A stretch of DNA of 64,000 nt from Myrica gale (taxonomy: Eukaryota; Streptophyta; Magnoliopsida; Fagales; Myricaceae), in NCBI GenBank assembly GCA_963930655.1, contig OZ005601.1:24304921-24368920 (forward strand). Reading direction: 5' to 3'. Both the position numbers and the translations under genes were made by a program. The notes beneath the pieces were generated by a model that saw only the letters and a list, made by a program, of their open reading frames with translations, had not been told where the DNA came from and made no database searches. Positions 35,226-46,958 of the stretch are shown here, one piece after another (positions within the stretch are counted from its first letter, which is position 1; the number at the start of each line of letters is the position of its first letter).

Positions 35226-35550
35226 TGTGACACATCAAGACAAGCGGTGCAAGGTAGAAGGAAGAGAGGACACGAGTGTTGAAGAAGACAAAGTAAACGA
35301 ATGTTCGAGATAGGGCGTAATTAGATTGAAGTATGGTCGGATGGGCTGTTATCAGTTGTTGGTGGGCTGGGTTATACGAGATGTATTAGGCGTTGCTTGT
35401 ATGGCTAATAATTGAAGGCCCAGAGGCTATTAGTTGCAAGCCCAGCTGGTTGTCTCTATCATTTCTTTAATACTATCATATTTCAGTATTATTCTTCCAT
35501 ACATATTCACTACTACATCCATTTCAATCCAACTCTAAGGAAACGTTACA
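35226..35550 (+). repeat. 5' LTR of the chromovirus, with a 180-bp deletion
   Basis: It matches the 3' LTR except that the text jumps from GCTGGTTGT to CTCTATCATTTC at about 35451, missing 180 bp that are present at about 40156-40335. Confidence 0.88.
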
Positions 35551-35552
35551 TT

Positions 35553-35564
35553 TGGTATCAGAGG
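35553..35564 (+). other. primer binding site of the chromovirus
   Basis: TGGTATCAGAGG, two bases after the 5' LTR, is complementary to the initiator tRNA-Met end apart from the last base. Confidence 0.8.
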
Positions 35565-35577
35565 TTTGATCCAACCA

Positions 35578-38500
35578 TGGTGGACACCCGAAACAAAGAG
35601 GTTGCAGAGAACGTAGACCTGTTAAGAAGAGAGTATGATGATCAGCGGCAAATGATTAATGAGTTAACCAAACAAGTTGCTGCACTTACCTTCAGTATGC
35701 AGAAGCTGCTCAAAGGGAAGGAAGATGAGCAAGGAGAGATGGTGAAGGTCACCAAGACGAGTGACATACCCAGTGGATCCGGAGGTGGAGATTCAGGAGG
35801 AATACCATTCAAATCAGTTAGACTTGAATTTCTCAAGTTTGATGGGACAGATCCTAGTGGCTGATTGTAAAAGACTACACAATTCTTTAACTATCATCAA
35901 ACACCTTTCACCTATCGTTTGTTATTAGCCTCCTACCATATGGAGGGACAAGCTTAATTTGGTTTCAAGATATGGAAAGTTCTGGAGCCCTGCAAAATTG
36001 GGAGGGGTTTGTACAAGCCTTTTTTACCAAATTTGGGCCAAGTTCATATGATGACCCCATGGAAATGTTGACTCGACTCAAACAAGTTTCTAGTGTAGAA
36101 CTGTACAAGAGTCAGTTTGAAACATTATCAAACAGGATGAGGGGACTCTCAGAAGGGTACAAACTCAGTTCTTTTTTGAGTGGGCTCAAGGATGAGATAA
36201 GGTTGCCAGTTAGAATGTTTAATCCCCCTAATCTAATTACTGCCTATGGTTTGGCCAAGATCCAGGAGGAGCACGTGTTGCTCAGCAGAAAAACCAGCAA
36301 GGGAATTCTCCAAACCCCATCCCATTACAACCCAAACCACACACCACATTCCACCACAAACCAACAGCAAAAAAAAAAGACTTACCCAATCCATAAATTA
36401 ACACCATTTCAAATGAAAGAAGGGAGAAAGGGTTTTGTTACAATTGTGATGAAAAAGTGGACCTATAAACATGTTTGCAAAAATCCAAAACTATTCATCA
36501 TGGAGAGCTGGGAACCGGGTGAGTTAGATGAGCATGAGCTAGATGATGCTCTAAAAATTGAAGAAGTGGACCTAGAAGATCACAGACCAGATCCAGAAAT
36601 CTCCCTGCATGCTTTAACAGGTTCTCAAAACCTGAAAACTATGAGGGTGGTTGGCAAAGTGGGAGGGCAGAAAGTGGTTATCCTCATTGACTCGGGAAGT
36701 ACTCATAACTTCCTAGATCCTTCTATAGTAAAAAAAGGGCAACTAAGGGCAGAAAAAGATGAGGAGATTCGGGTGAGAGTGGCAAATGGTGAGTTGCTCA
36801 CTAGTGAAGGGAAAGCTGACACAGTGAAGGTCACTATTCAGGGTCACAATTTTCTAACTGATTTGTACGTGTTGGCTTTGGCCGGTTGTGATATGGTGTT
36901 AGGAGTGTATTGGCTGCGAACGTTGGGACAAATTTTGTGACATTTTTCAGATCTAACAATGGAATTCAGTTTGGAGGGCAAGCAAGATAAGTTACAAGGA
37001 TTAAATCCAACTCAATTAATGGAGAGCAGGGAAGACAGTAAGGTGAACAGGGCTGGAAAAAAAGGGAATTTTCTTACAACTCCTGGAACCTATGCTAGCA
37101 GACACGTCTCAAGTACCTCCAGCAATGGAGAAATTGCTGCAACAATACTCAGACAGCTTTCCAGAACCTACAGGGTTACCACCAATCAGATAGCATGATC
37201 ATATCATTATGCTAAAGGAAGGGACACCTCCTATATCGGTAAGACCTTATCGATACCCTTTCTTTCAAAAAGAAGAAATTGAAAAAATTGTTAGGGAACT
37301 TTTGAAGACGGGCGTTATCAGATTGAGTCAAAGCCCATTTATGTCCCCTGTTTTACTAGTTAGAAAGGCTGATGGATCATGGAGGATGTGTGTGGACTAT
37401 AGGGCTCTAAATAAGGAAACCATAAAAGATAAGTTTCATATACCCGTGGTGGATGAGCTCTTGGATGAATTACATGGTGCCAAGTTCTTTTCTAAGCTGG
37501 ATTTGAGGTTCGGTTACCACCAAATCAGAGTTAAACCTGAAGATGTACCTAAAACGGCTTTTAGGACTCATGAGGGGTACTATGAGTTCCTAGTCATGCC
37601 TTTCGGTTTGACAAATGTTCCTTCCACATTTCAGAGCCTAATGAATGAGGTTTTTCGACCTTTCTTAAGAAAATTTCTATTAGTTTTCTTTGATGACATT
37701 TTGATCTACAGCAAGACTTGGCAAGACCATTTACAGCACCTATAAGCAACATTGGAGATTCTGCAAAAACACCAGCTGTACGCAAAGAAGTCTAATGCAG
37801 GTTTGGGTGCCGGGAGGTGGACTACCTTGGGCACATAATATCAGATCAAGGTGTTAAAGCTGACCACTCTAAAATACAAGCTATGCTGGATTGGCCTGTT
37901 CCTACTACTCTAAAGTCCCTCAGAGGTTTTTTGAGCCTAACCGGGTACTATAGAAAATTCATAAAGGGGTATGGAACCACTGCAGGTCCCCTCACTGCCT
38001 TATTAAAAAAGAATGCCTTTGGATGGTCTACTGCAGCCAATGAGGCCTTTCAAAATGTCAAAGCGGCAGTCACAGAACCACCAATTTTGGCCCTACCAGA
38101 TTTCTCCAAACCATTTATCCTGGAATGTGATGCTAGTGGAGTAGGCATTGGGGCTGTTCTAATGCAAAATGGAAGACCAATTGCTTATTTCAGTAAAGCC
38201 CTTAAAGGCAAACCTGCAGTCATGTCTACTTATGAAAAGGAACTGCTAGCAGTAGTATCAGCAGTTCAAAAATGGCGATCTTACCTAATTGGACAGACTT
38301 TTACTGTGAGGACAGATCAACAGAGCCTAAAGCACCTACTGGAGCAGAAAATTGGGACCCTTTTTCAGCAAAAATGGTTAACCAAACTACTGGGGTACGA
38401 TTTTAAGGTAGAGTACAATAGAGGCAAGGAAAACAAGGTAGCTGATGCCTTGTCTAGAAAAGAGGAGAGTATAGCATCTCTCTCTACCATCTCAGTCCCA

Positions 38501-39917
38501 ACAGCTCAATGGTTGGATGAGCTAAGGGAGAGTTATCAAGAAGATTCAACAAGGGAATTGTTGACCAAATGGGAGCAAAATGAATTGAATCATGTTCTGT
38601 ACAACCTTCGCAATGGCATACTATCCTATAAAGGGAGATTATTTGTGGGGTCCAACAACAACCTAAGGGAAGCTCATGCATCTCCAGTGGGAAGTCATTC
38701 GGGCTATGATAAGTCATTACACAGGCTTAGACGTGATTTTTATTGGTCTGGGCTCAAACAATAGTTAAGAAAATTCATACGGGAGTGTACCATCTGTCAG
38801 CAAAACAAGCATGAAAATGTGGCTCCTAGTGGTCTACTACAACCCCTTCCAGTTCCAGATCGAGTGTGGAGTCATATTACAATGGATTTCATAGAGGGTT
38901 TGCCTCTATCCCAAGGTTATTCTTTGATCTATGTGGTGGTAGACAGATTATCTAAATCTGCCCATTTTATTCCCTTAACACATCCCTACACTGCATCTAA
39001 GGTGGCACAGGTGTTTATGGCTCAAGTTTTCAAGCTCCATGGGTTGCCTGAGTCTATCATTTCAGATCGTGACACAACTTTCACCAGTACATTCTAGAAG
39101 GAGATTTTTAAACTTCAAGGAACTAAATTGTCCTATAGTACTGCCTACTACCCTCAGACAGACGGGCAAACTGAAATTGTGAACAAATGCCTAGAAAATT
39201 ACCTACGGTGTTTCGTGAGTGACAAACCGAGAGATTGGTCTCAGTGGGTGCCCTTGGCCGAATGGTGGTATAACACTAATTTTCATGCTTCCAGCAAACT
39301 TACTCCATATGAAATAGTTTATGGACAGTTACCTCCCAAGCTTTTACCATATGAGATGGGAACACCACAGGTAGCAGCCGTAGACATGATCCTCCGCACC
39401 AGGGAGCAAACCTATCGAATGAAACTTGTTAAAAGCTCAACACCGCATGAAACATTATTCAGATCTGAAAAGAAGTGAAAGGGCATTTGAAGTAGGAGAT
39501 TGGGTGTACCTCCGATTACAACCCTATCGGCAGACATCAGTGAATCAACTCAAGATTTTGAAGCTTTCTCCGTGTTTTTATGGACCCTTCCAGGTGGAAG
39601 CACGGATCAGAGCAGTAGCTTATAAGTTGCACCTTCCAGCTGCAACTAGGGTTCATCATGTCTTCCACTTGTCTCAGCTCAAGAAGAAAATCGGCAGTAG
39701 GTGTGTTCCTCTTCCCTCACTTCCTCCAGTGGATACTCATGGTATTTTTCAGCCAGAGCCCTCAACTATTTTGAATCGTCGTGTACGCCGCAAGGGACAT
39801 GTTCCAGTCACCGAAGTTTTGGTCCAATGGACCGGGCAAGAGCCTGAGGACGCTTCATGGGAACATATAGCATCTCTGAAGCTCGAATTTCCGCACCTTG
39901 TGGACAAGGTGCTTTAA
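35578..39917 (+). pseudogene. chromovirus gag-pol polyprotein pseudogene
   Basis: It starts MVDTRNKEVAENVD. Gag includes GALQNWEGFVQAFFTKFG. The zinc-knuckle region has lost its first cysteines (VTIVMKKWTYKHVCKNPK). The aspartic protease has DSGSTHNF (about 36690). Reverse transcriptase spans about 37209-37745, with its active site as FFDD (about 37690). RNase H has ECDASGVGIGAVL, STYEKELLAVV and VRTDQQSLKHLL. The integrase zinc-binding part is HRLRRDFYW with CTICQQN, and the core Asp and Glu residues are in TMDFIEG, SDRDTTFTS and GQTEIVNKCLENYL. The chromodomain is VTEVLVQWTGQEPEDASWE (about 39810). Stops are at about 35863, 36940, 37745, 38764 and 39097, with shifts near 35870, 37745 and 39478. 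Confidence 0.9.
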
Positions 39918-39929
39918 AGAGGGGTGTTA

Positions 39930-40434
39930 TGTGACACATCAAGACAAGCGGTGCAAGGTAGAAGAAAGAGAAGACACGAGTGTTGAAGAAGACAAAGCAA
40001 ACGAATGTTTGAGCTAGGGCGCAGTTAGATTGAAGTATGGTCAGATGGGCTGTTATCAGCTGTTGGTGGGCTGGGTTATACGAGATGTATTAGGCGTTGC
40101 TTGTATGGCTAATAATTGAAGGCCCAGAGGCTATTAGTTGCAAGCTCAGCTGGTTGTTAGACTGAAGGGCAATATCGTCTGTTTACGGGAATCGCATACC
40201 AGAATTCTGTTAGAAGTTCTTTGCCTTTAGTTACGTTTATAGGGTGGATGGTTTTCTGCGAGAACTATCGAATAGCTGAATGTTATATTTATGTTTCCCT
40301 CTTCTGTCTATGGAGGATTGTCAAACCTCGAATTTGGCTCTATCATTTCTTTAATACTATCATATTTCAGTATTATTCTTCCATACATATTCACTACTAC
40401 ATCCATTTCAATCCAACTCTAAGGAAACGTTGCA
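39930..40434 (+). repeat. 3' LTR of the chromovirus
   Basis: A 505-bp full-length LTR, TGTGACAC..GTTGCA, preceded by a purine-rich tract. It contains the 180-bp segment absent from the 5' LTR. Confidence 0.88.
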
Positions 40435-40522
40435 TGTGGATGGAAGGTGTAGGAAAGTTATCAGAGGAAGGGCAAGATGGTGGAATTAATGGAGGGTGAT
40501 GAAATTTAGATGTTGAAGCCAT
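40435..40522 (-). pseudogene. LINE ORF1, N-terminal end (separated by the TRIM and gypsy insert)
   Basis: It starts MASTSKFHHPPLIPP and runs open to the insertion at 40434. The reading continues with PDNFAVPSSSP at 34854 once the insert is ignored, which shows the insertion hit ORF1. Confidence 0.75.
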
Positions 40523-40676
40523 GGTAGGGAGGTAGGGCAACTGTAGAGGTGGGGAAGGGAAGGAGAAGGGTGGGGAGGGAACGAAGAAGGCTAGAGGAAA
40601 CGTACAAGATGCAGCAGGAGAGAAATCTCTAGAGTTTCCGCAGTGAGAACGGCAGAAAACAAAACCTGTCTCTTTA

Positions 40677-41812
40677 CAGATATTAATTACAAATTAATTC
40701 AAACAAAATTTCATAAAATCAATATCCTATAAAAATATCTTTAAGATTTGTCTCAATTGACACCTAATTCATTAATTTTTTTTACTTTACTTGACAAGTA
40801 AATATAATTCCTAGCCGTTTATACCATCTAATCTATTTAATATTTTTACATTTGTATGCATTAATTAACAAATAAAAATCTATTTTTAAAGAACTTCATC
40901 TATAAACCAATCCACAATTTAAGTGAGACAATATTTCGATTGGTTGTTAAGTACAAAAACTACTTAAAAGGCCTCTCAACCATCCTATTTTTTATCCTCA
41001 TTTATTGGTTCTTTCCAATTATTATCTTTGGGATCAAGATCACTCGTCACTAAAGTTCAGGTACTATTATTGTAAGCTTTTTATTTTTTGTTTTATTTGT
41101 TGTAGTTATCATTATTGGTATTGTGTTTTTGGTTTTTTATTTAATGTAAAAAAGTTGAAATCTTTAGATGAGGATGACTTAAAAAAAATATTGTTTTGTA
41201 CATAAAAATGTTTTTAAAACATGAAGATCATGTTGATATTGATGATTTAAATTTGTTTTCATAATTGAAAGTGTTAAAAGAGATTTTAAAAATAAGCTTA
41301 CACTCCGATTGAAACATTAAACCATATATAAAAATTTGATAGGTAATTTTGCATCTTAAAAAGTTATTAAAATATGTTTTAACTAAATTTTTATTAATAG
41401 TTTATTTTTTAAATATATTATTTTATAGATTATTATAAAATACCTCACTTTGAAGTTTCGCCTATGTCTCCAATTAGTTTAGAGCCGCCCTGTTTGGTAG
41501 CCAAGTGCCTCAGTCGCAGGTCAAAACTATGACTTACTATTGCTCCAGAGGCTAGGGTCGAAGAATGACCTACTTACTATTTGCCCAAATACGATAAATT
41601 ACAAAATGATAAATTATAGCCCTCTTTTCTTAGACATGACATTGTATTTTTTATAGGCAATGAACCTCAGTGCCATTTCTAGATCTTGGTGAATATGCAT
41701 TTGGAGTACTTCGATTTGATTCTTATTCCACGAGGAAAAGCATTAAATTTGTAATTACCCTTGTTTATTTTATGGCCTGTCAAATGTACTATATATACGG
41801 AAATCCTTCGAT
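40677..41812. other. AT-rich noncoding stretch
   Basis: Continuous with 26857-27499 before the LINE arrived. An AGAGCCGCCCTG motif at 41480-41492 resembles an inverted hAT-like end (compare 3697). No gene seen. Confidence 0.4.
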
Positions 41813-42016
41813 GAGTCTTTAGATGTGAAGTGGAACGCCAGGAGTTCCAAAGATGGCCGTATAAGCAAACAAAAATTCGAGGAGGCTGGTGGTTTGCAAA
41901 CTGGAAGGCCCGCTACCGGTTTCGTTATGCATGCAGAGATGCCAACGGCGATGGTTAAGTTGATGAGGAGATTAATATCCCTTAAGTGGAGTTCGCACAC
42001 AAACAACTGGGTGTGA
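41813..42016 (+). pseudogene. EF-hand gene relic
   Basis: In one frame, SKDGRISKQKFEEA (about 41847-41890) corresponds to the first EF-hand loop of the array genes. After a frame change near 41890, NWKARYRF and then DANGDG, a stop codon, VDEE, another stop and VEFAHKQLGVRI correspond to NWRAGRGL, DANRDGLIDEAE and LLKYASEHGYTV. At least one frameshift and two stops make it dead. It lies about 430 bp from the 3' flank of the PAH gene, the same arrangement as EF-hand copy 2 and the PAH fragment. Confidence 0.72.
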
Positions 42017-42144
42017 GAATTGTACACCATTAGACTCTTCCATTTTATGAGAGTTCATGAGCTCTACAAAGCAAACTACGTCGTATTGTGACTTGTATGG
42101 AATGTGCTAACAGGCTTGGAGAACATTAGGAGACTGATATTAGG

Positions 42145-42171
42145 TTCTCTCTCTCTCTTTCTCTCTCTCTA
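42145..42171. repeat. (CT)n microsatellite
   Basis: An imperfect CT repeat with one TTT interruption. Confidence 0.85.
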
Positions 42172-42445
42172 GTTTCTACCCTTCAAAAGGTGATGTTTTG
42201 GTTCTTCTCTCTTCTTTTTTATGTTTTTCTCTTCTTTCTTCTGTGTCTCGTTAAATTGATCTACTCTCAACATTCACACAACTTGAACAACCTATACTGA
42301 TCATTTTTCTTTTCATGGAAAATGCTAATATTAAAAGGCTAAAACAACCTGTACTGATCATATTAGCAAAAGAAGCTACGTTCGTACAACCAGATTTCAA
42401 GAGGAGAAATAGGATGCATTGCGTTTGAAGAGAATTTCTACAGTT

Positions 42446-43214
42446 CAAGCGTATGCCTAACTAATGGGATTTTTCAATAGTAACTATATTTGCAGTGCTA
42501 GCAAATTATATAAACAGGCCGAAATAAGAAAGTTTCACTAATTCTCATGTACAAGACCCTCACCCCCTATCCCCCCACACTTTTTCCCCAAAAACAGAAA
42601 TCTTCCTCGAAAGAAGCAAGAAAAATAGAAATTCCCGTCTGATAGATCCTACTCCTATATCAATGCAAATCTTCTTGCCACGTAAAACTATGAACAAAGT
42701 GGTCACCCTCGGTCACATATAACCTGCAGTATGATTTACCAGACATAATAATCAGCAAAAATGTAACATCCCAAATGCTGAAACCTTAACTCATGTGACT
42801 TTAGACATGAAACGATGCAATGCAATGTGCTAGAAGTTCTCTGATTTCACCGTCTCAGGTTTTGTGACAATTTCCCACGCAGAACCCAAACATCAATTTA
42901 ACCCCCAGCTGGACTAGTATTCTTCTTTCACTTCCCCATAAAATATGGAGCCCCCTTCTACAAATAGATCGTTATATTGTTGTTCAAGTCTTTAGGAACT
43001 TTTAAAAATCTTTCAGAATAACTTCTATGAAAGCAGGTTAAAATCTCCATTGAATTAGTAGATCTAAGAATTAAACCCAAAATTCCATCCAGAATTTTTT
43101 ACAGTTATGCGAAAGCTCAAATCAGAGATTACCAGGATAATTCCATTAAGGCACTAGCAACACCAATCCATCTCCAAATCCAGAGGGTTCGGCAATAACT
43201 CTTGGCTAAAAAGT
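42446..43214 (-). other. 3' untranslated and downstream region of the PAH gene
   Basis: It lies downstream of the TGA at 43215 on the minus strand. It is noncoding and shared with 15553-16330. The polyadenylation site could not be fixed. Confidence 0.6.
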
Positions 43215-43271
43215 TCAGACAGAGAAAGCAGGAGGTGGTAGCTTCCAGTAATTCCAGGAATTAAAATCCTC
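43215..43271 (-). CDS. PAH: PAH exon 11: C-terminal end
   Basis: 57 bases: [18 protein letters not shown] and TGA. The W..W-K-L-P ending is characteristic of lipin C-termini and supports this as the last exon. Confidence 0.92.
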   Translation of the reverse strand, partial: EDFNSWNYWKLPPPAFSV

Positions 43272-46200
43272 CTGTAACCAGGCAGGTTAAATATCAAAAT
43301 TTAAAGTATTCCACCAAAACTGAAATCTGAAAATTTAAAGACTATTTCCATGTAAAGATGGTGAGGATATAAATTACTTTCAACTAGCATCCAATTTAGC
43401 TGGGACGGGCCTAGAAGAGAATGAGGCACGTAAGGTTACTTGAGGTGACATTCGATTCAGTATAAAAGCACCTCATTTGGAGAGAAAAGTTAGGAATGAG
43501 AGAGAGAGAGAGGCTCCTGAACAGAGTTGCCTCTAAAACCAATGTATTCAAGCGCAAATTTCCAGCTGTAGGGGCAAAAAAGGGTAAAGCAGCCAGAAAT
43601 GCTGAGTTTAATGCTGGACTTCATGGCTGTTTCTTGTGCAAAACAGGTCCTGAATAATCACAAGTGCAGAATATTAAAGGTTGCAAATCAAACCTGCTCA
43701 GATGACGTCATGGGTGGAAACATGCCATTCACAAGAGCATGAAGTGAACTATATGATCTTGTGTCAACACGGCGATTTACAGCAACCTCACCCTGGAAAC
43801 TTAATATATTAGGAAGCTTGACATAACAATATAAGAGCCATTGGATACCTATTTTGGAACCACGATGGCCTTCAATTACCTTGGGATTAATAATGAATAT
43901 TTTTCCTTTTGGGATTCCAACCTTAAGGTAGCTAAATTCATCAGTTTCTCTGTTTCCAAAACCCGCATAGAATGGATTGCAATCAGAAGGAAACAACGCC
44001 CTGATAGCCTGGAAAGTACGACAATAATATGTATTAAAAGCCTCCTCTTTCCAGTGCAATAGTACTGGATAATTCATTGTGAATCCAAGAGGCAATCCCT
44101 CCCTCTATTTGAAGGATGCACATGAGTTTCAAACCCTGTGCATATAGTTAAAGAAAAGAACAAAGGGATAAATACACTTTTTCACCCCTAAACTTTGGAA
44201 GATCTAGTAGATTGTACTCCAAACTTTAAAGTTTGAGACATTTCGCCCCTGAACTTCTAACATCGTACACATTGCACCCTTTGGTCAAAATTTCCCTCAA
44301 CTCGAATTGAAAATGGTGCATGTAACTGGTACGTAATTTTTTGGCCTACGATTTTACATTTATACCCTCAACTCGACTGTTTACGGGATTTTGTAGAAGG
44401 GGGTTCTCGTTGGGGGTATAAATGTAAAATTGAAGGCCAAAAAATCACGTACCAGTTACATGCATCATTTTTCATCCGAGTTGACGAGAAATGACAAAAG
44501 AGTGCAATGTGTAAAATATCAAAAGTTCAAAGGTGAAATGTCTCAAAATTAAAAGTTTGGGGTGCAATGTTCCAAAACCCCAAAAGTTCAGCGGTGAAGA
44601 GTGTATTTATCCCAAAAACAAAATAGAATCAACAATTATTCTATCAACATGTTTTCGGAACCTGTCAGTTAAAATGATGCCATTGGATAGATCAGCGAAA
44701 GGAACAAACAGCATTTAAAAAAAAAATACACAACAGAATTCATAAGTTTTATCCTATCATTATCTAGAACATGTACCACCAAATATAATATATGTCTTTC
44801 ATAGAGAGAGTCTACAGTCCCCCTGCTTAAACAGGTACAAACTGGAAAGAAATTAAAAAGACTATTTAGGCAAAGTGAATTTGATTCAGATCTTAAATTA
44901 AAAACGATGCACTCAATCCTCAATTCACTCAAACATTAAGATAATTTACTAAGTAAAGACCTCAAAATCAGTATAAACATGACAATGGAATCATCAGGAT
45001 GAAGAAGTTGCACATTTCAAGGCAAATATATCAATGGCAGGGAACTAACCTCTAAACATGAGATCTTGAATTCATGAGGAGCCCTCCTGATAACTGAGAA
45101 AACAGAGGGGATGCCTCAGATCACATGCAAAAAAGAAACAACAAATTCTTGCCAGAAAATTTTATTCATGCAGCCTTGACATATGGAAACAACTAACATG
45201 ATACGGAGAAAAATAGTTTCCGTGCATAGGAACGAAGACATCTTCCTTGGGACTTTAACCTATAAATTTAGCCCATTTAGATGTTATTCAACAAGGAAGA
45301 ATCTGATCCCATGTTATCTTTAAGGCAGTTCAGAGTGAAAGGAGCGTTGTCAGGATCAGTGCAGGGCACCCCAAGGGACAAAAATAGATTGAAAATGAAC
45401 AACATAAACTGCAAATAAAAGGTAGCCCAGTAATTTTTTTCTCAAAAAGAAGTTACATATACCACCAATTACCTTCTCGATAGAGAGAAGGAAAAAGTCC
45501 ATCAGGGGAAATAACGACAGGCCCCTCTGGTAAAACCTTCCCATCCTGCACATATATAAACAAGGCTTCCGTTACTTTTGAGTGTTTTCCAAGTCAAATA
45601 GAGAATCTCAATTTCTGTATAGGTCACCTGCTTAAGGTTGAATAGAAATTGTCTAGTGTGATAAGCCTGAGAAATTGCACGTGCACTAAGAAAAAGCAAT
45701 TGATACCCATTTTCCTGCAAAAAACAGGAAAGAAAGGAAAAAAGTTGGTTCTCCAAAGGGCAGTGTTCTTCTCAAACATGATGATAAAAGAATTAGCATA
45801 CAGAATTTTTGTGCATTCTCATTATCCAACGACAAAAAAGAACAAGTATCACAGAACATATAAAAATACACAATTCTATATACATTTATAAAACAAGTCA
45901 ATATGGGACAAAAAGCAATTTATAGCCACTAACATGAACCGCATTTGTAGAACTGTGAGATTGTCGACCAGATAGCTTACTGCGTAAGAGCATTCATACC
46001 AAGTAACTGAACTGCATTTGTAGGATGATGAAAATGTGAACGAAATAGTTTGCTATGCCAAAAGATGGGCCTCTCAATTCACTTTTCTGGAACCAACACA
46101 ACAGAGCTCCCCTCATCCACAGTGAGTCGTGTGCTCAACGTGAAGTATTGCCTTCAACAAGCAAACAATTTGCATATGGGATTCAACAAACCTTTATAGC

Positions 46201-46917
46201 TGTAAACAAATGTGCAACGCCTGTTTGCGACCAATCGATCCCAACCAAAGGCATGAACTGACCTAGAACATCCGATCTATGACAGCAGTGCAAAAATAGC
46301 GGGATCAGACATCAAGAATAAAACCCAGCGTTCCAGCAGAGTTAGCTATTCTTTCTTAAATTATGCTAAATGTACAACTAGTTGCAGAAGAAATAAAAAA
46401 GAACTTACACAAGATGACATTGTTGTGTAAGTTCTTAAAAAAATGTGCATTTATTGTTGAATTGATTAATGCACGTTAGTGATACCGTATCCTAGTTTTT
46501 CAATAATTTTCATATCCATATCTCATTGCATCCGTGCCTCGTCTCCATTGTGGAGCTTCTTAGGGCAGTAAAAGGAGAAAAGGGGGAAGTAATCCATGGA
46601 GAGAAGACAGCAGACTACTTATTCATGCAAGATACACCATATAGTTGTTGTTAATTTGATTATTTTATCAACACCTTTTTTCACGAAAGCCACATATCCA
46701 GTTCGTTTTAAACCCATAGTCTCAGCATCCACCAAATTCCTATGAGAGCAATAAGTACCTACTGAGTAACATGAAGAAAAAGAGAACACTCTTACTTTGT
46801 AATTGTCCCATCCACGTCAGAGATTACTATACGGGTGTTCCATTTCCACAAATATATTCTCGCATCAACCTATTGAGCAACATAGTTGTATGTAAGCACA
46901 CAAAAGGTATGAATATA

Positions 46918-46958
<41 letters not shown>

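Larger units (their letters stand above)
35226..40434 (+). mobile_element. Ty3/gypsy chromovirus retrotransposon
   Basis: LTRs start TGTGACACATC and end GTTACA/GTTGCA. A primer site TGGTATCAGAGG is at 35553, and a purine-rich AAAGAGGGGTG precedes the 3' LTR. Gag, protease, reverse transcriptase, RNase H, integrase and chromodomain follow in Ty3/gypsy order. A direct 5-bp duplication of its own was not found, since the left side is truncated TRIM and the right side is LINE. Several stops and shifts make it inactive. Confidence 0.9.
27514..40662 (-). mobile_element. plant L1-type LINE, with three nested insertions
   Basis: A 14-bp target duplication (AACCTGTCTCTTTA) flanks it at 27500-27513 and 40663-40676. 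On the minus strand the 3' end carries an (AAAT)n tail, and the 5' end has a leader before ORF1. Removing the hAT (32236-33755) and the TRIM plus gypsy insert (34855-40434) leaves about 6 kb, a full-length size for this family. ORF1 has a DUF4283-like part and a CCHC knuckle. ORF2 has endonuclease, reverse transcriptase and RNase H. All coding parts carry stops and frameshifts, so it is a dead copy. Confidence 0.9.

Noticed and set aside
3697..41492. hAT-like ends at 3697 and 41480-41492 as termini of one large element
   Set aside because: They are inverted relative to each other, but nothing between them behaves as one unit and no target duplication was found.
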